From Ignavibacteria bacterium UBA7675 (GTDB lineage Bacteria > Bacteroidota > Ignavibacteria > Kapaibacteriales > UB7675), in contig DLHF01000052.1 of the NCBI GenBank assembly GCA_002483085.1, positions 62,001 to 126,000 of the forward strand: a DNA stretch of 64,000 nt, read 5' to 3'. Position 1 is the stretch's first letter. Each line of letters begins with the position of its first letter. The position numbers were made by a program, and so were the translations under genes. Positions 24,543-33,858 of the stretch are shown here, in pieces. Under the pieces are notes generated by a model. It worked only from the letters and a program-made list of their open reading frames with translations, ran no database searches and was not told the origin of the DNA.

Positions 24543-26372
24543 TTACAGTCCAGGAACGACGGAAGCATTAGTTTTGGGATAGCCCACCAGAAACAGAGGG
24601 AGGTCCTGTGGATTTACCGACCTGTTGCCGTTGAGATCGCCACCCTTCAGTACATAATACACTTGCCCGCCAATGGACACTGCTATTGTGCTGTTCACAT
24701 ACGCCTTCGATGCTGCATCGGAGAAGTCGTAGCTCGTTGTGCTACCGCGTGTTACGGCTACTGCTGCTGCCGACGCTGCTGGCAGATAACCGCCATGCCG
24801 CACGACAATCCAGTAGTTGCCGCTCTGGATGTCGCTGAATTCTACTGTAATTGTGCCGTTGGATTGCAGAATGCCCGCTTGGATGGAGGCAATCGTGGAT
24901 GTTAAAGGCGTTTGTCCCACACGCAGCTCGACGGAGACCGGCGTGCGTACATGGGTTGTGCCGTCCCAGTAGCCCTGCATCAGTGCTTTTACCACGAGCG
25001 TCGTTTTTGTCGTGTCTACAGCTTGGACGATGAGCAGCATCTGGTCGGATGTATCTGCTTCGCCGCAGGTGCCGGTTACGATGGCGCGGTACAGTCCAAT
25101 ATCGCCTGCCTGTGCATTGGCAATTGCAAGCGTGGCTGTGCTCACACCCAGTATATCTATAGTATTCTTCTGCCAGCGGTAGCCCAGCCCTGCGCCCGTA
25201 GCCGTAACGCCGAGCGAGGTATTATCGCCCACTGTTGCTGTTACTATTGTCGATTGTGTTGTAATAGCCGGAGCAGTAAGCACCGTGAGAGTAGCCGGTG
25301 TACTTGTCGTAGAGCCACAGGCATTTGCAATGAGCGCCCGGTACTGGTTGCCGTTCATCAATGCTTCGGCTGTCGGTATCGTAAACGTTGCGCCGGTTGC
25401 ATTGGGAATGTTCGCCCAGCCAGTTCCGCTGTTTATTTGCCAAGCTACTTCTGGAACTGGAGAGCCGCTGAACGCCGTGGCAAAGACTACAGGAGAACCT
25501 TCGCAGGCAGTGGCAGCCGCAGGTTGCGATACGATAGCAGGTGCGGACATCAGGGTGAGAACCACCGTTAGCGATGTGGCAACAGGAGGAGCATTGCCAG
25601 TAAGAACAACGCGGTAGCTTCCCTCATTGTCTGCGGAAGCTCCAGCAAAGGCAAGTGTTGAAGTTGTCGCTCCTGCGATAGGCTGCCATACTGCATTGTT
25701 CAGGAGTTCCCACTGGTACGTAAGCGCTGCAAGTGCGGACACCGACAATGTTGCGGGCGAGCCCACACATACGCCTACCGACTCTGGCTGCTGCGTAATC
25801 ACTGGCGGGTTGCCTGTTTGTGCAGGTGTTGGATTCACCGCACCATAGCAGGCATCATTGCCGCAGTTGTAGTCCATTGTATTCCAACCATCGCCTACAA
25901 TCGAAGCGCCATTGCCCGCTGTTTCAAAGCGCAGGCTGTCCTGTAGAAACCCATTGAGAATCGCCCAGCGAAGCGTGCCGATGCGAAACGAGCCGCTTTT
26001 AGTCGCAAAGTTTCCGCTCAGGTTGATAATATTCACCGAGAGAATGCCATCGTAGAGCGATTGGTACATCGGCATATAGCCACCGCTGTTTATCGCAGCA
26101 TCGGGGTCGAGCAGTCCTGCATTGTTGAATTGTCCCACAGAAAGCGCACTTTGATTGAAATTGATAGTAATAATGCAGTTTCCCGGTTGCCATGTTGCGC
26201 TAGAGCTGACAGTAGCCCAGAGCTCCGCAGAGTAGACACCTGTGTCCGTCTGGCGGTTCTGCAAGGAAAACGTCACTTTGTTCTGTGCCGACAGATCGGC
26301 AGTGTACAGAAAACAGAAAAGGAGAACAGCGGGCAGTGCCAGCAGTCTCGAAGAGTGTTGTAAAAGCGCCAT
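24543..26372 (-). CDS. Secreted protein with Ig-like domains and a dockerin-like end
   Basis: A 609-residue protein with a signal peptide (LLALPAVLLFCFLYTADLSAQ). Residues ~30-170 form a cohesin/hemagglutinin-like beta domain (FNQSALSVGQFNNAGLLD). Three Ig-like repeats follow, each with a YQW/YRW core and a YR-[VA]-[VL]-[LIV] strand. A carboxypeptidase-regulatory-like domain comes next. The C-terminus, GGDLNGNRSVNPQDLPLFLVGYPKTN, has the calcium-loop pattern of a type I dockerin half. There is no T9SS sorting domain, unlike the large secreted proteins further right. The ATG follows an AGGGA site. It is a likely cell-surface or extracellular structural protein; the ligand is unknown. Confidence 0.85.
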   Translation of the reverse strand: MALLQHSSRLLALPAVLLFCFLYTADLSAQNKVTFSLQNRQTDTGVYSAELWATVSSSATWQPGNCIITINFNQSALSVGQFNNAGLLDPDAAINSGGYMPMYQSLYDGILSVNIINLSGNFATKSGSFRIGTLRWAILNGFLQDSLRFETAGNGASIVGDGWNTMDYNCGNDACYGAVNPTPAQTGNPPVITQQPESVGVCVGSPATLSVSALAALTYQWELLNNAVWQPIAGATTSTLAFAGASADNEGSYRVVLTGNAPPVATSLTVVLTLMSAPAIVSQPAAATACEGSPVVFATAFSGSPVPEVAWQINSGTGWANIPNATGATFTIPTAEALMNGNQYRALIANACGSTTSTPATLTVLTAPAITTQSTIVTATVGDNTSLGVTATGAGLGYRWQKNTIDILGVSTATLAIANAQAGDIGLYRAIVTGTCGEADTSDQMLLIVQAVDTTKTTLVVKALMQGYWDGTTHVRTPVSVELRVGQTPLTSTIASIQAGILQSNGTITVEFSDIQSGNYWIVVRHGGYLPAASAAAVAVTRGSTTSYDFSDAASKAYVNSTIAVSIGGQVYYVLKGGDLNGNRSVNPQDLPLFLVGYPKTNASVVPGL

Positions 26373-26644
26373 GTGATCCCTGAAGATTGAGAGAGAGTAG
26401 AGCGTCTTGCAAATATTCAGACTATTCTGTTTGGTTGAGATCGGAAATTCTCTGTCTATACTGCGCGCAATCTATGGCTTTTAGCGCATCGCAGGAGAGA
26501 GGAATTTGTTATTGCCGACCACAGCATCACAGGAATTTCTTATTCGTAACAGGTTATCGTCGATAGGAAGCCGGTCGTGAGGTGTTTTTTCTCTTGGCGG
26601 TAAACTTCTGGCGGAAGCGTTGCGGTTTCGTAATGGCAGCATAG

Positions 26645-26680
26645 AAAAACGCCCTCTCTCCAAGCCGGAAAGAGGGCGTT
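26645..26680 (-). terminator. Rho-independent terminator
   Basis: AACGCCCTCT / AGAGGGCGTT stem, 10 bp, followed on the minus strand by a T run (AAAAAC on plus). It ends the iron-sulfur oxidoreductase gene. The rest of 26373-26644 holds nothing recognisable. Confidence 0.88.
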
Positions 26681-26700
26681 ATCACATAGACAGGATTCGC

Positions 26701-28719
26701 TTAGTTCACCGATGGGTGCTGTACGTGGCTGAGCAGGACTTCGGCAATGTCTTTTACTTGCACATCGTCGGTTCTCTCTTTTTCCTTAACGCCATCGGTA
26801 ATCATTGTCATACAGAACGGGCAGTTGACAGCGATGGTAGAAGCGCCGGTAGCAAGCAGCTCTTCGGTGCGCTCTACATTCACGCGTTTGCCCACTGTTT
26901 CTTCCATGAACATACGCCCGCCGCCAGCTCCGCAGCAGAATCCACGATCTTTGCTGCGGTTTACTTCTACAATATTCAGGCCGGGGATATCGGTAAGCGT
27001 AGCGCGTGGGGCTTCGTACTCATCGTTATAGCGGCCTAGATAGCAGGAGTCGTGGTATGTCACCACTTCGGGCGAGAGAGCTGTTTTGTCTACCTTCAGT
27101 CTTCCAGAATCTGTAAGCTCGCGGATAAACTGGGTATGATGAAGCACGTCGTAGTTGCCGCCGAACGCAGGGTATTCATTGCGGAGCGTATTAAAGCAGT
27201 GTGGGCAGGTTGTCACAATTTTCTTTACGCTGTAAGAATTCAGCGTTTCCACGTTCATTTTCACCATCGTATCGGCCAGATACTCGTTGCCCATACGGCG
27301 AGCGGGGTCGCCGGAGCATCGCTCTTCGGTGCCGAGTATGCGGAAGTTGACACCGGCGATTTGCATCAGCTCGGCGAATGCGCGGGTAATTTTTTTCGCG
27401 CGGTCGTCGTAGCTGCCTGCGCATCCCACCCAGAACAGCACATCAAAGTCGGGGTCTTCGGCTGCTGTTTTTACGCCAGTCCCCTCGGCCCAGTCGGCGC
27501 GTTCAGAAGCCGAGAACGCCCAGGGCGTGAAGTTATTCTCGATATTCGTAAACGCAGGTTGCGCTTCGGGAGGAAAATTTGCTTCCATCATTACCAACGA
27601 GCGGCGCATATCTACGATAGCAGGCACGTGCTCGATCATCACCGGGCATTCCTGCATACAAGCGCCACAGGTAGTGCACTGCCACAGAGCTTCTACCGAG
27701 ACATAATCACCGATAAGTTTTTTCTCAAGAATGGCCTGTGCTTCAGGAGTATTGCGCTCTTCTTCGGTGCCCACCAGCAGGGGCGCGCGATCCATCGTGC
27801 GGTGCAGTACGCCTACAATAACACCACGCGGATCGAGCTCTTTGCCAGTGCCGTTGGCCGGGCACACGCTTGTACAGCGTCCGCAGTGGGTGCAGGTATA
27901 GCCGTCCAGAATAGTTTTCCACGTAAAGTCTTCGATATCGACAACACCAAACTTCTCCACGCCTTCTTCTTCAAAATTGATAGGCTTGAGGTCGTTCGGG
28001 AAATGCGTTGTTGCAAAAAACGTGTTGGGCACCGATGTAAGCACGTGCAAGTGCTTGGAGAAAGGCAGGTAATTCATAAAGCCGAGGATGAGCACAATGT
28101 GCATCCACCAGGCAGTTTCGTGCAGAACCATCAGGCTATCGGGCGAGAATCCAGTGAGCACTGTGGCTATCATCGCACCCACAGGGCGCACTGCCCACGA
28201 AAAATCCGTACCCATTGCCACGCGTGTGGAATTCTGGATAAGCAGAGCGGAGACAATCGTAAAGATAGTAAGCAGGATAAGAGCTGCTTCTACCTTTTCG
28301 CCTTCTACCTGCAAGCGGCGTACCTTCGTGATATAGCGACGCCATAACGCTGCCATCGTAGCAACGACAATAAGCGTGCAGAAAATATCGGTAAGAATAG
28401 TAATAACGCTGTAGATAGGCCCCAGAAAATTCAGCGACCAGCCCGCGTGCAGCCCTTCTAAAATCGCTTCTACTGCGGATGCCAGCAGGATGAGAAACCC
28501 CCAGAAAATACCGGCGTGAATAGGGCCAGCCACCTTGTCGCGCAAGATTTTTTTCTGTGCAAATGCTACCATAAACATCTGCGAGATGCGCTTGCCGATG
28601 TCGGTAAATCTGTTGGTCGGTTTTGCTAGCCTGAGGTAAGAAATCAGGCGGTTGGCACTAATGGCAAAAAAGCCGAAAGCCCCCAGAAGAATACAAATAA
28701 AGATCAGCGTTTTGACCAT
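26701..28719 (-). CDS. Membrane (Fe-S) oxidoreductase, EtfD/HdrD-like fusion
   Basis: A 672-residue fusion. Residues 1-260 are a NarI-like membrane domain with several helices and haem-ligand histidines (PIHAGIFWGFL; WWMHIVLILGFMNYLPFSKHLHV). Then two [4Fe-4S] ferredoxin motifs appear (CTHCGRCTSVCP and CTTCGACMQECP), then two CCG domains (TTCPHCFNT, YHDSCYLGRYN; CCGAGGGRMFM with NCPFCMTM). This order matches proteins proposed to pass electrons from electron-transfer flavoprotein to menaquinone (EtfD/FadF). The ATG at 28717-28719 has a GAGG site; a TTG two codons earlier is less likely. No etfAB genes lie in the window, so the electron donor is inferred only. Confidence 0.9.
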   Translation of the reverse strand: MVKTLIFICILLGAFGFFAISANRLISYLRLAKPTNRFTDIGKRISQMFMVAFAQKKILRDKVAGPIHAGIFWGFLILLASAVEAILEGLHAGWSLNFLGPIYSVITILTDIFCTLIVVATMAALWRRYITKVRRLQVEGEKVEAALILLTIFTIVSALLIQNSTRVAMGTDFSWAVRPVGAMIATVLTGFSPDSLMVLHETAWWMHIVLILGFMNYLPFSKHLHVLTSVPNTFFATTHFPNDLKPINFEEEGVEKFGVVDIEDFTWKTILDGYTCTHCGRCTSVCPANGTGKELDPRGVIVGVLHRTMDRAPLLVGTEEERNTPEAQAILEKKLIGDYVSVEALWQCTTCGACMQECPVMIEHVPAIVDMRRSLVMMEANFPPEAQPAFTNIENNFTPWAFSASERADWAEGTGVKTAAEDPDFDVLFWVGCAGSYDDRAKKITRAFAELMQIAGVNFRILGTEERCSGDPARRMGNEYLADTMVKMNVETLNSYSVKKIVTTCPHCFNTLRNEYPAFGGNYDVLHHTQFIRELTDSGRLKVDKTALSPEVVTYHDSCYLGRYNDEYEAPRATLTDIPGLNIVEVNRSKDRGFCCGAGGGRMFMEETVGKRVNVERTEELLATGASTIAVNCPFCMTMITDGVKEKERTDDVQVKDIAEVLLSHVQHPSVN

Positions 28720-28809
28720 GAACAACCTCGTAATATAATAAGTCGCTACTACTCCATACAGGCCGACATCGTATTGCCGCCGGTCCTTTCATTGCACGCA
28801 CTGCCGGTG

Positions 28810-29418
28810 CTACCACCGCACCTGAAGCCCAATCCTGCCCGACGCCGGTAAAAGCAGGAGCTCGCCCGAGAGGTCGTCGCCGACATCGAAATCATACAGG
28901 TGGGCACCTACATAGGCGTCGACAATGCCAATAATATACACACCAACCAGATAAAACGCGGCTTCGTCGCGTCGGTCGCGGTAGAATTCGCGTTCTACTT
29001 TCAGCGTTGTGACAGGCTTGCCAGCATCAGTTGCAGCCCGCACTTCGTCGCTCTTATTGCTGAATTTACTTTGGTTGTTGATAATCGAATACACAAGGTA
29101 TCCCGTTGTACCAACAAACAAAGGCACTTTCCAGTAGTCTTCGTTGTAGTATTGTCCAAAACCGGGGAGCACCATCGAACGCCACATGGCCTGCCAGGGC
29201 GATTTCGACATGGTATAGCCAGCGGACGGCTTGGAGGACTCCATAATGGAACCAATCGGAACAGGTGTTACGACCGAGTCGATAGTGGTAGAGTCGCTTA
29301 TGGTGTGCGGAGTTCTTACGGTATCTACCTGGGCGTAAGCCTTCGGCAGCAGATACAGCAGAATCGCAATAATGAATGCGATGATTTTTCGTATGAGTTC
29401 CAGTAGTGTCGGGATCAT
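28810..29418 (-). CDS. DUF5683 membrane protein
   Basis: A 202-residue protein with a long hydrophobic N-terminus (residues ~8-28), then a polar Ser/Thr linker, then the DUF5683 core: SPWQAMWRSMVLPGFGQYYNEDYWKVPL with the PGxGQxYN signature, two predicted membrane helices, and RRDEAAFYLVGVYIIGIVDAYVGAHL. The family is common in Bacteroidota and relatives; its role is unknown. The gene overlaps the RidA gene by 4 bp (ATGA), so the two are translationally coupled. Confidence 0.85.
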   Translation of the reverse strand: MIPTLLELIRKIIAFIIAILLYLLPKAYAQVDTVRTPHTISDSTTIDSVVTPVPIGSIMESSKPSAGYTMSKSPWQAMWRSMVLPGFGQYYNEDYWKVPLFVGTTGYLVYSIINNQSKFSNKSDEVRAATDAGKPVTTLKVEREFYRDRRDEAAFYLVGVYIIGIVDAYVGAHLYDFDVGDDLSGELLLLPASGRIGLQVRW

Positions 29419-29801
29419 GAGCGTACCGCAATGACCTCAATTTCCACACGGGCGTCTTTGGGCAGCCGGGACACTTCTACGGTGGAACGCGCTGGCTTGG
29501 TTGTGCCAAAAAATTCCCCGTAAACGGCATTCATAGCTGCGAAATCGTTCATGTCTATGAGGAAAACAGTCGTTTTCACCACATTGTGCAGCCCGCACTG
29601 TGCTGCTTCTAATACCGATCCGATATTGAGAATCACCTGGCGGGTCTGCTCGGCGACCTCGCCGGTGATGGTTCCGTCGGAGCCCAACGCAATTTGCCCG
29701 GAGAGATAGACGACGGTGTCGTGCACCAACATTCCCTGCGAATACGGGCCTATCGGAGCAGGAGCTTTGTCGGTAAACACCGGTTGTACGGCAGCTTTCA
29801 T
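29415..29801 (-). CDS. ridA: RidA-family enamine/imine deaminase
   Basis: Trimeric YjgF/YER057c/UK114 protein of 128 residues that hydrolyses reactive 2-aminoacrylate imines. Motifs: APAPIGPYSQG, YLSGQIALG, QVILNIGSVLEAAQCGLHNVVKTTVFL, FFGTTKPARSTVEVSRLPKDARVEIEVIAV with the conserved Arg. The AmnD/NbaF 2-aminomuconate deaminases belong to the same superfamily, so it could also serve the kynurenine route 20 kb away, but sequence alone does not show that. The general RidA role is the safer call. Confidence 0.93.
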   Translation of the reverse strand: MKAAVQPVFTDKAPAPIGPYSQGMLVHDTVVYLSGQIALGSDGTITGEVAEQTRQVILNIGSVLEAAQCGLHNVVKTTVFLIDMNDFAAMNAVYGEFFGTTKPARSTVEVSRLPKDARVEIEVIAVRS

Positions 29802-30059
29802 AGATGCTGATGGTTAACTGTCTTGTAAAAATCGTCCTGCGGTTTGCTGTAAAGCAGGCTGCAGAGTTCAAAACTACAAAAGAATTGTAAAAGCGCCTAC
29901 ATTGGGCTTTCATCTGGGTAATATTATTCCTGTTCTGGAATAGTGCCAAAGGCAGTAGATGCTGTCATGTACAGAGATGCAGGGGCGGAGGAAGAGGGCG
30001 ATGGACAACTACACGATGAGCCGAAGATGGAGAATGCCAGCAAATTTCATAGATTTGTG

Positions 30060-30210
30060 GTTTCCCTGTGTGCTGTGGGGATGAACCGCCACGCCCACAC
30101 GTTGAACGCCACAACTACGAGTATTCCCCGCGCCCGTGGGGATGAACCGCAGCGCCGATGAGTCAAGTTCAATACCTCGATGTATTCCCTGCGCCCGTGG
30201 GGAAGAAGCT
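30060..30210 (+). CRISPR. Orphan mini CRISPR array, type I-E geometry
   Basis: Three 29-nt repeats at 30060-30088, 30121-30149 and 30182-30210, with two spacers of exactly 32 nt (30089-30120; 30150-30181). The middle repeat is intact and reads GTATTCCCCGCG ... GTGGGGATGAACCG, a type I-E repeat. The first repeat shares only its last ~14 nt cleanly. The last has four changes and loses the ATGAACCG end, as terminal repeats do. No cas gene occurs in the window. Confidence 0.85.
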
Positions 30211-30260
30211 GGTGCCCACCGTGTCTCGCTTGCTCTCTGTTGATTGCACACACCGCTCCG

Positions 30261-31202
30261 CTATCCCGCTGCGCGCTTGGCGAGCATGGCCGCACCGATA
30301 ATTCCCGCGTCGTTGCCAAAGTGCGCTCGCACAATGTGCGCTTCTTGCAATGGCGGCAGTACACGCTCGCGCAATACCATCTGCGCTGTGCTGAGCAGCA
30401 GTGGATGGGCCTGCGAAATTCCGCCTCCTACCACGACGTGGCGCATGTCTATTATTTCGAGTACCGAGGCAATGCCTACGCCAAGGTAGTAGCCCGTGCG
30501 CCTGAAACACTCCTCGGCTGCTGCGTCGCCGTGCTCGGCTGCTTCGGAAATATGGCTTACGTCGAGTTCGCCATAGCTGTGCAATAGGGAATCGGGTGCC
30601 TCTTGTGCACATACCCGGGCTATGCGCAGAATACCTTGCCTGCCAATACGCTCTTCGAGTGTGCCGGTTCTGAACAGCGGTCGCCCCTGCTCGTGTGCTG
30701 CTTCTGCATCTACAATAATATGCCCCACTTCGCCTGCACCGCCGCGCTCGCCCCGGAACAGTTCGCGTCCGGCTATAATCCCGCCGCCTACGCCTGTGCC
30801 AAGGGTGATATACAGAAAGTACTCGTAGTCGCGCCCTGCGCCGAGCTCTGCTTCTGCAAGTGCGGCTGCGTTTGCGTCGTTGTCTACTGCTGTTGGCAGT
30901 CCGCTGTATTCTCTTATAAGATCGGTGAGCGGCACAATCTCCCAGCCGGGAAGATTGGGCGGGTAGTACACACAGCCGTCGGCGGGATGCACAATGCCGG
31001 GTACGCCCACTCCCACGGCTCGAATGCCGGGCTCGCTTTGGACTGTTGTTGCAATAAGCGTCCGAATGTCGGCGAGCATGGCATCTTTGCCCCGCGCTGC
31101 TTCGGTGGGCTGCGACAAATGCCGCAAAATACTGCCGTCCGTGCCGACGATTGCCGCTTTGATATTCGTGCCGCCGATGTCGAGAGCCAGATACATACGC
31201 AT
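30261..31202 (-). CDS. ROK-family sugar kinase
   Basis: ATP-dependent glucokinase-like kinase of 313 residues. I use the ATG at 31200-31202 (MRMYLALDIGGTNIKAAIV); the longer frame has no support. Marks: phosphate-1 DIGGTNIK, DNDANAAALAEAELGAG with the catalytic Asp, LGTGVGGGII, and the adenosine VVVGGGIS. The usual ROK zinc motif (His then CxCGxxGC) is missing: after GHIIVDAEA the stretch has no cysteines, which suggests a zinc-independent variant. The substrate is likely a hexose, not provable. It stops 51 bp from the CRISPR array. Confidence 0.88.
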   Translation of the reverse strand: MRMYLALDIGGTNIKAAIVGTDGSILRHLSQPTEAARGKDAMLADIRTLIATTVQSEPGIRAVGVGVPGIVHPADGCVYYPPNLPGWEIVPLTDLIREYSGLPTAVDNDANAAALAEAELGAGRDYEYFLYITLGTGVGGGIIAGRELFRGERGGAGEVGHIIVDAEAAHEQGRPLFRTGTLEERIGRQGILRIARVCAQEAPDSLLHSYGELDVSHISEAAEHGDAAAEECFRRTGYYLGVGIASVLEIIDMRHVVVGGGISQAHPLLLSTAQMVLRERVLPPLQEAHIVRAHFGNDAGIIGAAMLAKRAAG

Positions 31203-31392
31203 GGAATAGCTAATGGATAGTCCTGTTTCCGAAGGAACTAATGTAGGGAATTTCGATGAAAAACGCAGATATTGATATTTCAACGAGAAAAACGCGACGC
31301 TTTTCCACGTTTTTCGGCAGAACCGGGCAGAAATCTGTCTCAATTGTTATATTAAAGTCTGGAATTCATCGTTTCTCTTTGCTGATGATTAT

Positions 31393-31510
31393 GGCACGGG
31401 CGTCGTTGAATCGAGCCGCCCGTGCCGGTCGGCTCTGCCGTATGGTCGCTGTCACCGGTCGCACAATCCGCTTCGTGCTTTGCCCGGTGGCTGGCCGCCG
31501 GATGCGAGGC
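31393..31510 (-). repeat. Dispersed B repeat with internal inverted repeat
   Basis: GGCACGGGCGTCG at 31393 and GTCGCTGTCACCGGTCGCAC at 31445-31464 bracket a segment with CGCCCGTGCC, which pairs with the start to give a 10-bp hairpin. The rest of 31203-31594 shows no gene. Confidence 0.65.
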
Positions 31511-31594
31511 CGAAGCGCGTCCATGCTCCTGCGCGAAGCATTCTGCAAAGCGCTATTGTGAACACAGTGCTTTCTTCCAATTCTCGGATTGTGT

Positions 31595-33847
31595 ATGCTC
31601 CATTTGCCTCGCCTTATTGCCGATCTCGGGCTGATTCTCGCCGCTGCCGGGGTGACAACGCTGATATTCAAAAAAATACGCCAGCCTTTGGTGCTTGGGT
31701 ATATTCTCGCGGGTGTCCTTGTCGGGCCTCACATATCGCTTGTGCCTACTGTGGGCAGCAGCGACGACATAAAAATATGGGCTGAAATAGGCGTGATTTT
31801 TTTGCTGTTCAGCCTGGGGCTCGAATTCAGTTTTAAAAAGCTGATTAGGGTAGGGGGGGCCGCATCAATTACAGCCGTCGTAGAAGTCGTGTGTATGCTG
31901 GGGATAGGCTATGCCGCCGGACAAGTGTTGGGCTGGTCGGCAATGGATAGTATTTTTCTGGGGGGGATTTTGTCGATTTCCTCTACCACGATTATTATCC
32001 GAGCATTTGAGGAACTCGGCGTAAAAACGCAAAAATTCGCCAGTTTAGTGTTTGGCGTGCTTGTCATAGAGGATCTAGTAGCTATTGTGCTTCTGGTGTT
32101 GCTTTCCACGCTTGGCGTAAGCCAGCAGTTCGCCGGGCAGGAGATGCTTGTTTCGGTGCTCAAGCTGTGCTTTTTTCTGGTTCTGTGGTTTTTGGCCGGT
32201 ATATTTCTCCTACCTACTTTTCTCAAGCGCACGCGCGGGCTGATGAACGACGAAACGCTGCTCGTTGTCTCGCTGGGACTGTGCTTGCTCATGGTAATTC
32301 TCGCCACAGAAGCAGGGTTTTCTCCGGCATTAGGGGCGTTCATCATGGGGTCGATTCTGGCCGAGACCACGCAAGCCGAGCGCATCGAGCATCTTGTAAA
32401 ATCGGTGAAAGATTTGTTCGGAGCTGTGTTTTTTGTGTCCGTTGGCATGCTCATCGACCCAGAAATGCTGTGGCGATACGGCGGTGCGGTAGTAGCTATT
32501 TCATTAGTGACAATTGTGGGCAAGCTGGTAAGCACTTCTATCGGCGCTCTGCTTTCCGGCCAGCCACTGAAGCAATCGGTGCAGGCTGGTATGAGCTTAG
32601 CGCAGATCGGAGAATTTTCGTTTATTATTGCCACGCTTGGCCTTACACTGAAGGTGACAAGCGACTTTTTGTATCCGATTGCTGTGGCGGTGTCGGCGCT
32701 TACAACATTTACCACGCCGTACCTTATCCGGCTGTCGGAACCGCTGTACGCGCAGGTAGAAAAGCGGCTGCCCGCGCGGTGGGTTGCCGGGCTCAACCGT
32801 TATCAATCCGATACACAGGTGGTAGCTGCTCTGAGCGACTGGAAAACGGTATTGCACTCTTATGTCCTCACAATGATTACTCACTCAGTCATTCTTTTTT
32901 CAATCATTCTTCTTTCTACTTCTGTTCTGGCTCCTTTTATAGCTGCAAACATCAGCAGCGGCATGCAGGGCCAGCTCCTTGCAGGCGGTCTTACTTTTCT
33001 GGCGATGGCTCCTTTTCTGTGGGCACTTGCGGTGCGGCGCATACAGAGCCGTGCGTACTCGAACTTGTGGACGGAAAGAAAGTACAGCCGGGGTCCACTT
33101 ATTATTCTGGAACTGTCGAGGGTGAGCCTCGCGATTCTTTTTCTGGTGCTATCGGTGTATCAGCTTATCGCTACATGGGCAGCTTTTGTCGTTGCTCTGC
33201 TGGTAGCTGTTGTGGCACTTCTTCTCTTCTCGAAAAAGCTGCAAGCGGTGTATGGCCGGATAGAGCGTCGCTTTATCGACAACTTCAACGAGCGCGAGGC
33301 TGTGGTCGAGGCCGAGCCGATTGTGCCGTGGGACGCACACATAGCGCATTTTTCTGTAGCACCGGAATCGCCGGTGGTGGGCAAAACACTTGCTGAATTG
33401 GCCATACGCGAGAAATTCGGAGTCAGTATTGCACTCATAGAGCGCGGCAGGATGACCATTGCAGCACCCGGCGGCGATGAACGATTATATCCGGGCGACA
33501 GGGTAGCGCTCATCGGCACCGACGAGCAGTTTCAGCAAATAAGGCCAGTAGTGGAGCACACAGGGGAGCAGAGTGCTGAAGAAAAGCAAGTGATTGGACT
33601 CCACAGAGTGCAAGTAGATGCAAGCTCTGTCTTGCTGGGCAAAAGCATTCGCGCATCGGGTATTCGCGAAAAAGCGGCAGCACTGGTTGTTGGCCTCGAA
33701 AGGGAAGGGCATCGTATTCTCAATCCAGACTCATCAACGGTGTTTTGCTTGGGCGATGCTGTATGGATTGCGGGGAAATCCCACGGTGTGCAGGCACTTT
33801 TGCAGGACGGCGAGCAGCAGGGAATGTCGAGCAGCGGGGAAGAGTAG
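31595..33847 (+). CDS. Cation:proton antiporter, CPA2/KefB-like, with RCK_C domains
   Basis: A 750-residue inner-membrane antiporter. Start ATG at 31595; a TTG two codons earlier is less likely. The CPA2 core has about 12 helices through residue ~400: LVLGYILAGVLVGPH, IGVIFLLFSLGLEFS, ISSTTIIIRAFEELG, VIEDLVAIVLLVLL, and AQIGEFSFIIATLG. More helices follow (~440-560), then two regulator-of-K+-conductance C-terminal (RCK_C/TrkA-C) domains at about 590-740. It probably exchanges K+ or Na+ for H+. No KefF/KefG partner is adjacent. Confidence 0.93.
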   Translation: MLHLPRLIADLGLILAAAGVTTLIFKKIRQPLVLGYILAGVLVGPHISLVPTVGSSDDIKIWAEIGVIFLLFSLGLEFSFKKLIRVGGAASITAVVEVVCMLGIGYAAGQVLGWSAMDSIFLGGILSISSTTIIIRAFEELGVKTQKFASLVFGVLVIEDLVAIVLLVLLSTLGVSQQFAGQEMLVSVLKLCFFLVLWFLAGIFLLPTFLKRTRGLMNDETLLVVSLGLCLLMVILATEAGFSPALGAFIMGSILAETTQAERIEHLVKSVKDLFGAVFFVSVGMLIDPEMLWRYGGAVVAISLVTIVGKLVSTSIGALLSGQPLKQSVQAGMSLAQIGEFSFIIATLGLTLKVTSDFLYPIAVAVSALTTFTTPYLIRLSEPLYAQVEKRLPARWVAGLNRYQSDTQVVAALSDWKTVLHSYVLTMITHSVILFSIILLSTSVLAPFIAANISSGMQGQLLAGGLTFLAMAPFLWALAVRRIQSRAYSNLWTERKYSRGPLIILELSRVSLAILFLVLSVYQLIATWAAFVVALLVAVVALLLFSKKLQAVYGRIERRFIDNFNEREAVVEAEPIVPWDAHIAHFSVAPESPVVGKTLAELAIREKFGVSIALIERGRMTIAAPGGDERLYPGDRVALIGTDEQFQQIRPVVEHTGEQSAEEKQVIGLHRVQVDASSVLLGKSIRASGIREKAAALVVGLEREGHRILNPDSSTVFCLGDAVWIAGKSHGVQALLQDGEQQGMSSSGEE

Positions 33848-33858
33848 AAGCTGGAGGG

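Noticed and set aside
29943..30161. Open frames across the CRISPR array
   Set aside because: They are made of repeat units and spacers, with no ribosome-binding site and no codon-like composition.
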